The notes beneath the pieces were generated by a model that was given only the letters and a program-made list of their open reading frames with translations, ran no database searches and had not been told where the DNA came from. The position numbers and the translations under genes were made by a program. DNA of 64,000 nucleotides from an uncultured Bacilli bacterium (GTDB taxonomy: Bacteria > Bacillota_I > Bacilli_A > RFN20 > CAG-826), in assembly GCA_934725985.1 (NCBI GenBank), contig CAKVCX010000001.1, positions 372,001 through 436,000 of the forward strand. The letters are read 5' to 3'. Below are positions 42,461-50,691 of the stretch, in pieces; position 1 is the first letter of the stretch, and every line of letters begins with the position of its first letter.

Positions 42461-43162
42461 ATGAATCTATATGATTCCATCATTAAAAAAGCATTAACTC
42501 TTTTTAATGAGAAAGAGTTAATTTCATTTCCTTTGGAAAGCAAGTTCCCCATGGAAAAAAAGAAAGGATTTATCTTTTCTGATGATACCAAAGTCGAACT
42601 TGGTTCAAATGATAAATCCGCTTATTTTATGGGTTATACTACAAATGAAAAACTAATAAACAAGGACGAAATTCTTTTACTTGGAAAAGATTTAAACTTG
42701 CTTGATAAACAATCTTGTTTTGCCCACCTTTCATTCTTCTTGCTTGAAGACAAGAGAAAAGAAGACCAGCAAACGTATAGATTGCTAAGAGACTTAGAAT
42801 ATTCTCGTTACAACGTATTCCCAAATGGATATATGTTAAGGATAAATACAAATTCTTTAAAAGAAGGGGCACGTGTATCAAAAAAAGCCATAGAAAGTGG
42901 CATTTCATTTAAAGATATAGGGATGGCATTTTTAAATTCCTATAAGAAAGAAAAATCATTAAGATACGTAAAACAAGTATTCGTTACTGACCCAACCTTT
43001 GATTTTTCATCATTGCTAGAGTTGCAAAAAGAAGTCGAGGCCATAACAATTGCTTTTGACCATATATTGAAAAATTTAAAAATGGATTGTAAAACATGTT
43101 CCTTTAAAGAAATCTGCGATACGGTAGAAGGAATGAAAGATTTACATAAAAACAAAAATTAG
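42461..43162 (+). CDS. Unknown operon protein with C-terminal CxxCx5C motif
   Basis: A 233-aa soluble protein that I do not recognise with certainty. It ends in CKTCSFKEICDTVEGM, with cysteines 210, 213 and 219 that could bind an Fe-S cluster or metal. This tail faintly recalls proteins associated with CO dehydrogenase/acetyl-CoA synthase, but I cannot verify that. The rest has alternating charged and hydrophobic segments, with one conserved-looking YSRYNVFPNGYMLRI. It is last in the CooC/dehydratase operon. Another activity or maturation factor for the complex is inferred from position. Confidence 0.6.
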   Translation: MNLYDSIIKKALTLFNEKELISFPLESKFPMEKKKGFIFSDDTKVELGSNDKSAYFMGYTTNEKLINKDEILLLGKDLNLLDKQSCFAHLSFFLLEDKRKEDQQTYRLLRDLEYSRYNVFPNGYMLRINTNSLKEGARVSKKAIESGISFKDIGMAFLNSYKKEKSLRYVKQVFVTDPTFDFSSLLELQKEVEAITIAFDHILKNLKMDCKTCSFKEICDTVEGMKDLHKNKN

Positions 43163-43214
43163 AATTATTCATACTTCTATTTTTATTAAAAAAATAACGC
43201 TTAGCTCATATGGG

Positions 43215-43223
43215 TGTTACAAT
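43215..43223 (+). promoter_or_regulatory. Extended -10 promoter of rmuC
   Basis: TGTTACAAT fits an extended -10 element (TGN TACAAT). The ribosome site GAGGTG lies 16-21 bases downstream of it and before the ATG at 43251. Confidence 0.5.
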
Positions 43224-43250
43224 AAAGAAGAAAAAATAGAGGTGTACAAA

Positions 43251-44720
43251 ATGGAATATGCAATTTTATCTTTATCCATATTAATGGTTTTATTTTCGTT
43301 CATTATTTTATTATTCGTTATAAAAAATAGAAAAAAGGGTGATTTAAGCCTAGGGGAAAACGAAATAAAGAAAATAAAAGAAAGCGTAGCTGAGTCCATC
43401 AACACATTAAGCGTCTCTATAAGCTCTTTAGTTGCAGAGAAAAACTCTACCCTAATGGATAATTTAGATAAAAAGGTTGATGAATCTATCACAATAGAAA
43501 AAGACTTAGTCAAAGAATTAAATGCATTTAAGGAGCAAACAACTAACCTCCTTAACCAAGGCAATGAGAAAACAAATAAAATTCTTTCCGATTTCGCAAA
43601 GCAACATACCTTAGAAGCAAATAAAGAAAAAGAAGAGATAATGAATAAGCTCTCTTTGGAAATGAAAGAATTTAACGAAACAGTAAAGAAAACAGTAAAT
43701 GAATTCAATGGATCCATAAAAGAAAAATTAGAAGACTTTAAAAAGAATACCAATGAATCGATAAAAATATTAAGCGAGGCCGTTTTAAGAAACTTATCCG
43801 AAATAAGGGAAGACAATAACAAAAAATTAGAGCAAATAAACCAATCGGTAAACGAAAAGCTTCAAAAGACTTTGGAAGAAAAATTAAAAGATTCCTTTAA
43901 AAGCGTTGTCGAAGGCATAGGCGATGTTAACAAAGCAGTCGGCGAAATCAAAGGCCTTGCCACAGATGTCGGTTCTTTAAAAAATGTCTTAACCAATGTC
44001 AAAACAAAAGGCATCATGGGTGAAGTAATCCTAGGCAACATCATAAGAGAATTCTTAACTACGGGGCAATATGAAGAAAACGTTGTCACAAAAAAGAATT
44101 CAAACGAACGAGTAGAGTTTGCAATCAAATTGCCCGGAAATAAGGATGAGACAATACTCTTGCCCGTAGATTCAAAATTCCCATACGAAGCCTATTCAAA
44201 AATCCATGAATCTTCGAACATGGATGAAATAAACGAAGCAAAAAAGCTTTTAAGAAGCAATTTATTAAAATACGCAAAAGACGTAAGCGAGAAATATATA
44301 GATGTCCCCAACACAACAAATTTTGCCGTCATATTCTTGCCATTAGAAGGCTTATATCTAGAAGCCCTTAACATGGGATTATTTGAAGAAATACAAGAAA
44401 AATATAACGTTAATTTAACCGGCCCAACCACTTTTACCGCATTCATCAATTCGCTTAACATGGGATTTAAGTCGTTAATGATTCAAAAGAAAAGCGCGGA
44501 TGTCTTTAAGCTACTAGGGGCGGTAAAAACAGAATTTGGAAAATTTGCCGAAGCCTTAGAAAAAACGCAGAAGAAAGTCAATGCAGCAGCAGACGAATTA
44601 GATACTTTAGTAGGCACAAGAACCAAAATGATGAATTCGAAATTAAAGAATATAGACGCATTAGACGAAGCTAGCACAAAGTTATTGTTAGAAGGAAAGG
44701 AAAAACAAAACGAGAATTAA
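43251..44720 (+). CDS. rmuC: RmuC-family DNA recombination protein
   Basis: A 489-aa protein. An N-terminal membrane helix (about residues 4-24) is followed by a long coiled coil to about residue 250, then the RmuC nuclease-like domain with GSLKNVLTNVKTKGIMGEV, LLPVDSKFPYEAY and FLPLEGLYLEAL. RmuC limits DNA rearrangement at inverted repeats and contributes to phage restriction in some hosts. I choose the ATG at 43251 with GAGGTG upstream. The gene is monocistronic and convergent with the restriction-type operon. Confidence 0.92.
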   Translation: MEYAILSLSILMVLFSFIILLFVIKNRKKGDLSLGENEIKKIKESVAESINTLSVSISSLVAEKNSTLMDNLDKKVDESITIEKDLVKELNAFKEQTTNLLNQGNEKTNKILSDFAKQHTLEANKEKEEIMNKLSLEMKEFNETVKKTVNEFNGSIKEKLEDFKKNTNESIKILSEAVLRNLSEIREDNNKKLEQINQSVNEKLQKTLEEKLKDSFKSVVEGIGDVNKAVGEIKGLATDVGSLKNVLTNVKTKGIMGEVILGNIIREFLTTGQYEENVVTKKNSNERVEFAIKLPGNKDETILLPVDSKFPYEAYSKIHESSNMDEINEAKKLLRSNLLKYAKDVSEKYIDVPNTTNFAVIFLPLEGLYLEALNMGLFEEIQEKYNVNLTGPTTFTAFINSLNMGFKSLMIQKKSADVFKLLGAVKTEFGKFAEALEKTQKKVNAAADELDTLVGTRTKMMNSKLKNIDALDEASTKLLLEGKEKQNEN

Positions 44721-44779
44721 ACATTTGCTAACGTATCGTTTCTTTTGCAGTCCAAAGCTTAAAAAGTTTTACCAAGACT

Positions 44780-47770
44780 TTAGCTTTCTAATCCAAATCC
44801 AAACCAGTCAAAACTGTTTCTATACTGTCTACGGACTTCCACATCTTTTAAATCTAGTTTGCTTCCTAGCGATTCATTAACAAAAAATTCATGGATATAG
44901 TTATTTAAAACATCTTCCTGAAAAACTTTATACTTGTTTAAAATCTGGAAATCCTTCTTAGTAATGCCCACCGCTTCCAAAAACACATCAGGATCCGCGT
45001 TATTAAATATTTCCATAAATGTAGTCTCGCGATATACGCTTATGTAGAGAAATTCAAACAGTCGAGCGAGCAAATGCTTCAAAACGTTATCCGCATCCTC
45101 AATTGTTTCTCCGTTTTTAGGGTCAACAGCAGGAATCAGGTTTGTTTTAACAGCTCTTCTAAACGAATCACGATACCATCTTCTATAAAGCATACCTCTA
45201 TACTTAATAGGTATATTCTGCTGTGCATTCAGATATGTCTTAACAAAATTCTCAATAGCAACTTTGGTCCTATTTGTATACTTAATGTCTTCCCCAAAAT
45301 TCTTTTTTATTTCATCAATAAATTTAACTCCATCCGTATAGCCGCATTGTTCTTTCTTAATAGGGGCATTCACTCCGGATTGATACCCTTTTTTAAAACC
45401 ATTTGTATACCAAGTCTGTTCGGCTGGCTCTAATCCTTTTGGGCAAAATTCCTTAATATAATCAGATAGGGCTGTCTCGAATTCAATCTGTACTTGATTA
45501 TCGTCATAATCGACATATTTTTTGTAATCTAGTTGCCCTAATTCGTAACCTTTGTCTCTACCTTCTTTTGCAATCTTAGTATCGAAACCACTTTCAGGTT
45601 TTGCAGGAACTGTTGCAGTCTTAGTCTTTCCAAATTTAGCGTGAGCAAAAACCCTTTTAATAATGTCGCTAACCTCTTTATCGTTTAACATTTCCGCCAT
45701 CGTTTCTTCATCAAGCATTCTGGTTGTTTTAGTTGTGTCTACAATTTTTTTAGACAAAGGAATTCCGCTTGAATCGCCGTATTGAGCAAGTTCATAGAAA
45801 ACTTGTTCTGATATTGGATCAGACATATCGCCATTTATGAAAATGGGCATATATTTAACAATTAATTTTGCGATTTCCAATTTGGTCGTTTGCTCATTCT
45901 CTGATTGTTCAGCGTATTTTAAAAGCAAAGCGCTAGCCCTATCTATATTAAAATCATATACGTACCCATCTTTTTTCTTAATTTTGCCATTTTCAACATA
46001 TGGGGTTTGAATCCTAAAAATAGCTTGAAAATATTGTTCTGGGCTAGCTAAATCCTTAAGAACGAATACGCTGGACCATTTCTTAACAGTAACGCCAATA
46101 GTAAGTTTGTTGACTGTTATCGCAATAGACCCAAGCTTATTGGTGTTCTCAGATTCGGTGATACCATTCATTAAATACTCGAAAGCGCAATTTCCTGCCC
46201 CGACACCATCTTTGGAAAGATTAATGATTTGGTATCTAGAAAAATAAGAATCCAACTTCAAAAGGTTTTCCATTGCCTTACACGACTTAACCGTTGGCAT
46301 AAGCCACAATGTATGGATGTTATTTTGAAGCATTTGGGGATTAGAATAAGGGAAGTTATCGCCAAAAGTAGAACGACCCTTTATAATTTCAAGCCATTTC
46401 TTTATTTCACCCTCGTAAATGAACGTGCAGGGTTCATTCGGATTGTTCTCTTGCCTTGTCTCGAAGAATTTGTTCAAAGAGAAATATTTTTTTGTTAGCA
46501 ATCTGTCCTCAGAAAAGACCGAGGCGGTAAGGTTGCCGAAAAGCCTGGACATGTTGTATCCGAATATCTTCATGTCTGGGAAAGAGGCGTAGCTTGGATT
46601 CACGACCGAGAAATCGCCCTTGTCGCTATTGGGGTATTTGTTCCTTTGCTCATCAAAATAAGAGTATGTAAATGAGGACTGGTCCGTGAATTCGCCTCTA
46701 GCCAATGCTTTAAATGGAGTTCCTGACAAGCAAATTGTTTGCTTAGTCTTTATATTAAATTTTTTAATAACGTCGCCAGCTTTTTTCAATTGATCCTGAT
46801 AATTACTATCAAGATCTTCACTTTTTTCTTCCTTTACTTTTAAAGTACCTTGGGTTCTTTGATTCCACGCGCCAAAATGGTATTCATCAAGTATTACCAC
46901 GTCCCAATCTATGTCTTGCAATTGTTGGATTTTACTTTTAACATCTGTGTCCTTTTCTTTGCCTAAATAATTCTGTAAGGATAAGAAAAGAACATAAGGG
47001 TCATTAATAGAAGTCAGCTTAAAATTTTTTCTTCTTAAATTATCATCAGTGAAATATCTATAATTTTTCTTTATGTGTCTTAGATCCTCGCGCCAAGAAG
47101 ATTCAACAGCGGGAATAAAAGTAAGAATCAATATTCTTTCTAAATTATGGTCTTCGCAATATTTGTATGTCGTGAAAGATTTTCCAAATCTCATTTTGCA
47201 GTTCAAAAGAAATCTTCCTCTAGGATTCCTAGAAAAATAATAGTTCATGGCGTCAATACAACCCTGTTGTTCTTTTCTAGGGATATAGATTTCCTTGTTT
47301 TCATCCGTATGCCTCAAGGAATTGAAGATTTGGATGAGTTCATCCGTTGGGACGTTTGTGAACCATTCCTGTTCTTTTTCAACTATCCCCGCATTTGACT
47401 TTTTAATTTCATTATGAACGGAATAGTCCTTGAAGGAGTCGTTTTTTGCATCTAGGCAAATTCCCCAATAAGTGACTTCCCTTTCTAATCCGTATTTTTG
47501 ATATTGTTCATCGGTAAGAGCTAATTCATGTCGCTGATCGTGAATTCTAGATTTGATTGCATGCCAAAAAGTCTCACCAATTTTGCATTTTGTCATCCCC
47601 ACTTTGATCCCGTGCGTTTGAAACCAGGGCAGCAAATACATATAGATGAGAATCAGTGAACCATCGGTATTGTTCTTATCATCCAAACTAAAAATAGTTT
47701 TATTTTCTTGGTATTGAATGGCATCCGTTTTATTAATGTCAGGCGATTTAGTAACTAAGATATCTTCCAT
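44780..47770 (-). CDS. Restriction-type helicase with GIY-YIG/T5orf172-like N-terminus
   Basis: A 996-aa protein. Residues about 35-150 resemble a T5orf172/GIY-YIG domain (LILIYMYLLPWF, IKVGMTKCKIGETFW, KSRIHDQ, and EKEQEWF). The superfamily 2 helicase core follows: Walker A CKMRFGKS, DExH-like VILDEYHFG, motif III SGTPF, and motif VI EQYFQAIFRIQ. The last 350 residues are helical. It is last in a three-gene operon, with its start one base after the methylase stop. By analogy it is the translocating restriction subunit; which part cuts DNA is not certain. Confidence 0.78.
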   Translation of the reverse strand: MEDILVTKSPDINKTDAIQYQENKTIFSLDDKNNTDGSLILIYMYLLPWFQTHGIKVGMTKCKIGETFWHAIKSRIHDQRHELALTDEQYQKYGLEREVTYWGICLDAKNDSFKDYSVHNEIKKSNAGIVEKEQEWFTNVPTDELIQIFNSLRHTDENKEIYIPRKEQQGCIDAMNYYFSRNPRGRFLLNCKMRFGKSFTTYKYCEDHNLERILILTFIPAVESSWREDLRHIKKNYRYFTDDNLRRKNFKLTSINDPYVLFLSLQNYLGKEKDTDVKSKIQQLQDIDWDVVILDEYHFGAWNQRTQGTLKVKEEKSEDLDSNYQDQLKKAGDVIKKFNIKTKQTICLSGTPFKALARGEFTDQSSFTYSYFDEQRNKYPNSDKGDFSVVNPSYASFPDMKIFGYNMSRLFGNLTASVFSEDRLLTKKYFSLNKFFETRQENNPNEPCTFIYEGEIKKWLEIIKGRSTFGDNFPYSNPQMLQNNIHTLWLMPTVKSCKAMENLLKLDSYFSRYQIINLSKDGVGAGNCAFEYLMNGITESENTNKLGSIAITVNKLTIGVTVKKWSSVFVLKDLASPEQYFQAIFRIQTPYVENGKIKKKDGYVYDFNIDRASALLLKYAEQSENEQTTKLEIAKLIVKYMPIFINGDMSDPISEQVFYELAQYGDSSGIPLSKKIVDTTKTTRMLDEETMAEMLNDKEVSDIIKRVFAHAKFGKTKTATVPAKPESGFDTKIAKEGRDKGYELGQLDYKKYVDYDDNQVQIEFETALSDYIKEFCPKGLEPAEQTWYTNGFKKGYQSGVNAPIKKEQCGYTDGVKFIDEIKKNFGEDIKYTNRTKVAIENFVKTYLNAQQNIPIKYRGMLYRRWYRDSFRRAVKTNLIPAVDPKNGETIEDADNVLKHLLARLFEFLYISVYRETTFMEIFNNADPDVFLEAVGITKKDFQILNKYKVFQEDVLNNYIHEFFVNESLGSKLDLKDVEVRRQYRNSFDWFGFGLES

Positions 47771-47771
47771 G

Positions 47772-49505
47772 TTACTTCATCTCCTTGACATTACTTTCTA
47801 TGAATTCACGCTCTTCTGGCGAAAAGCCAAACAAATCAAAGAGTTCCTTATCTGTCCATTTTTTATCAAAATTGAGCAAAGGTATATAACCATAAACGCT
47901 TTGTGATGCGTTTTGATCTAATTTTCGAATTCCTAAAATTGCCCTAAAGAATTTAGTTTTAGCGTATTCCCAGCAATTTTTTGCTTCTTTTTCAGTCTTA
48001 AAAGGTCCAAATACAACATAGGTTTCGGTACATAATTCATTGGGGCCGCCTAATATCGGGTCGGATAACGTTTCTCCAAAAATTCCGCTCCCTTGATTTC
48101 TAGCAACGAAAAGTTTATAGCCCGGCAACAAATCTCTTTTGGGGAGAGGATAGTTTGATGGGATATATCTTATAACTCGTTTTAAATGCTCATCTAAACC
48201 ATGAACAATAAGGCCTTGGTTAACTTTTCCTTTGCTCATTTGGGGAAGGGCGTACTTACCAGGGTCTTTGAAGATGTCGCCGCGTAAGCCATATGGCTTA
48301 AGCGGCGACACGATTTTCGAAAATGAGCCACCTTTGTATGCTGTTACCTTTTTATAAATACTTACTAATCTACTATCCCTAATAAACACGTCAGTGTTGC
48401 CTTCTTTAAGGAATCTTTCAGATTCTATTTCTTTGTCAACGTTGTGCTGAATTATTTTACATTTTCCTTCTTCATCACGATTCCAAAGGAAAAAGCAGAC
48501 ACCGCCCTTTATATCGTTATTTGAAAAACACATTTTCCCATCAGGAAAATCATTCAAGGAACGAATGTGTTTATCCGAAATCATTAAGCTTCTAAATTCA
48601 TCAAGCCCCTTTCCGCCGGTCATCCATCTTGAAGGCATAATCATGCTTATATATTTAGGTTTTAAGGAAATTGCCTGTTGAACGAATAGCTGATAAATAG
48701 GCCTTGCGCTCGCTTGAGCGCCACCATCACTCAATTGATAAGGTGGATTGCCAATTATGATATCGAATTTCATTTCCCTATTGCCTCCAAAGAATCTATC
48801 TTGCAAATGCCTTAGCAATTCATCGCTCTTAAAATGGATGAATTCATAAGCATATGTTTCACGTTGATTAACATCGTTATAAATTGATGCGCCGTTAATC
48901 CCACAATACTTGCACTTATATTTTTTCTTTTCTTCATCGGAGCAAGAATTGGGCATCAATCTTCCTTTTTCATCTACAAACGTATGATTGATATTGGGGG
49001 TTTTGATGTTACCCTCTTCATCCTCGAACCAACTTCCATTGCCAATAGCATAACCGTTAATATAATGCCCATCGTTAGCTTTGATTCCATCGCATTTTCT
49101 ATTTGCTTGGGAACAATAATAAACCGTTCTTCTAGCAACATTGGAAGTAAATCTGGTCTGACCAATCGAATAAATCATGTTTCGCAGAATGTGTTTCCTT
49201 CTTTGTTCGGTGTTGGGAATGATTTCTTTAAGACCATCATCCAATCTTATTGCAATCTCCCTTTCGAAGATTCCATTTTTTGTAGCTGGATTCAGCCATT
49301 TGTAATTAGGATTGTGCCAGACTTCCTCAGGAAGAGAATCCAAAATTATGTCGCATGTTTTTCTTGGAGTAAAAACCTCATCGTTGCCTACGTTTGTAAT
49401 CGTTTCAAGAATATCAAAATTTTCTATATATTCATTCGCGGATTCCACTGCAGTTTTGTATTTATCTTCAGCTTCTAAAGCATCATTTTTCATCATCATA
49501 ACCAC
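47772..49505 (-). CDS. Eco57I-like adenine-specific DNA methyltransferase
   Basis: A 577-aa N6-adenine methylase. The N-terminal EVFTPRKTCDIILDSLP is followed by the degenerate SAM motif WLNPATKNGIF. A zinc knuckle is present (KCKYCG). The catalytic motif IV is IIGNPPYQLSD, and the later SMIMPSRWMTGG is typical of Eco57I/TaqI-like enzymes. The start is ambiguous: GTG at 49505 or one of three ATGs at 49499-49493, all overlapping the upstream gene. It is the middle gene of the operon. Confidence 0.87.
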   Translation of the reverse strand: MVMMMKNDALEAEDKYKTAVESANEYIENFDILETITNVGNDEVFTPRKTCDIILDSLPEEVWHNPNYKWLNPATKNGIFEREIAIRLDDGLKEIIPNTEQRRKHILRNMIYSIGQTRFTSNVARRTVYYCSQANRKCDGIKANDGHYINGYAIGNGSWFEDEEGNIKTPNINHTFVDEKGRLMPNSCSDEEKKKYKCKYCGINGASIYNDVNQRETYAYEFIHFKSDELLRHLQDRFFGGNREMKFDIIIGNPPYQLSDGGAQASARPIYQLFVQQAISLKPKYISMIMPSRWMTGGKGLDEFRSLMISDKHIRSLNDFPDGKMCFSNNDIKGGVCFFLWNRDEEGKCKIIQHNVDKEIESERFLKEGNTDVFIRDSRLVSIYKKVTAYKGGSFSKIVSPLKPYGLRGDIFKDPGKYALPQMSKGKVNQGLIVHGLDEHLKRVIRYIPSNYPLPKRDLLPGYKLFVARNQGSGIFGETLSDPILGGPNELCTETYVVFGPFKTEKEAKNCWEYAKTKFFRAILGIRKLDQNASQSVYGYIPLLNFDKKWTDKELFDLFGFSPEEREFIESNVKEMK

Positions 49506-50478
49506 TATTCCCCCACATTAATGATACAAACTTGATTTCCTGATCCTTCTCCCAATCCATAATGACACATCTCTTTCCGTTATGCTTTTTGGGATCATTA
49601 TTTTTACAGCCCGGACAAATATCAAACTTAGGCTCTTCTAATTCACCAAACAAGCTCAGCTGAACTGCTTTTTTTACTTCGTTATGGCATGAAAAAGGGA
49701 CTACGTATTTTAATCCGTCCATTTGCCAAATATTCCAACTAATAATTGTTGCTACATTAATCAGCAATTCTTTATCCGGCAATTTATCAAATCTATCAAG
49801 ATAATAATCGATAAAATCAAAAAATATGTTCTCGCGTGCTATTAAAAGATTATCCCCCTGGAATTCGTAACCATAAATTGACTTTAAGGCCTTCATTGCA
49901 TATTCAAGCCATTCGTCATCACTAGAAGCGTTCTCCTTTATAACCCTAAATTTCCTATCTAAAAGACCAACTCTATTTTTAATTTCTATTATTTGGCCGT
50001 TTACTGCATCATATCTTGATACTAAATATGGAGCCTCCCCACAGCAAACCTCTAAGCGGATATCGTTTACATAATCAATCCAAGTTTTACCACAATCAAA
50101 AATTACTTTTTCAGTTGGCGTCCAAGTATTATCTAAATTCTCTATATTAAACTTTCCTTTATTGCCAAACCATGCATCATCGACTAAATTATTTTGCTTA
50201 TTCACAAGCCAAGATGGAGTAAAAACCTCAGCGTTATCTTTGCTTCTTTTTACTTGTTCAGCCTTGCTCTTTTCTATTCTTGGCCTGATAGCACGTATTC
50301 CGCTAAGCACGTGCATTGGTTTGATTTCATTAGTAGGCGAATAACCTTTGCCTTTATTTTTGTAATGATCTGTAGCCCAGATAATGTTTTTGTTCGTCGT
50401 TCTATCTAATAGAAGAGCGGAAAGGATTTCAGGGAAAGAAGAATACACTTCATTTAAATTTATTTCACTTTCAGCCAT
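49483..50478 (-). CDS. Restriction-modification partner subunit ('subunit M'-like)
   Basis: A 331-aa protein. AEVFTPSWLVNKQNNLVDD and LEVCCGEAPYLVSRYD resemble methylase motifs X and I, but no NPPY motif is present, so it is probably not catalytic alone. Cys residues near the C-terminus (ICPGCKNNDPKK...RCV) look zinc-binding. It is first gene of the operon and overlaps the methylase start. It may provide specificity or complete the methylase. Proteins of this kind are often annotated as restriction endonuclease subunit M. Confidence 0.65.
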   Translation of the reverse strand: MAESEINLNEVYSSFPEILSALLLDRTTNKNIIWATDHYKNKGKGYSPTNEIKPMHVLSGIRAIRPRIEKSKAEQVKRSKDNAEVFTPSWLVNKQNNLVDDAWFGNKGKFNIENLDNTWTPTEKVIFDCGKTWIDYVNDIRLEVCCGEAPYLVSRYDAVNGQIIEIKNRVGLLDRKFRVIKENASSDDEWLEYAMKALKSIYGYEFQGDNLLIARENIFFDFIDYYLDRFDKLPDKELLINVATIISWNIWQMDGLKYVVPFSCHNEVKKAVQLSLFGELEEPKFDICPGCKNNDPKKHNGKRCVIMDWEKDQEIKFVSLMWGNSGYDDEK

Positions 50479-50691
50479 CGCTTTTCCATCCGTTTCATTA
50501 TATTTAGATATTAATGTAGCATTTTTAAGAATAAAGCACTACAAACTTAGCGAACCATTTTTAGAAAATGTTAAAAATAAAAAATACTATAAACAAAAAA
50601 ATAAAAGAATAACCAAAAAACCATCCGCTGAGGATTTCTAAAATTTAATTTTATTTAAAAATTCTAATTATTCAAAAACGCTTTTTGATAA

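Noticed and set aside
44780..50478. BREX or DISARM defence island
   Set aside because: Core BREX genes (pglZ, brxC) and the DISARM set are absent; only a three-gene restriction-like operon is seen.
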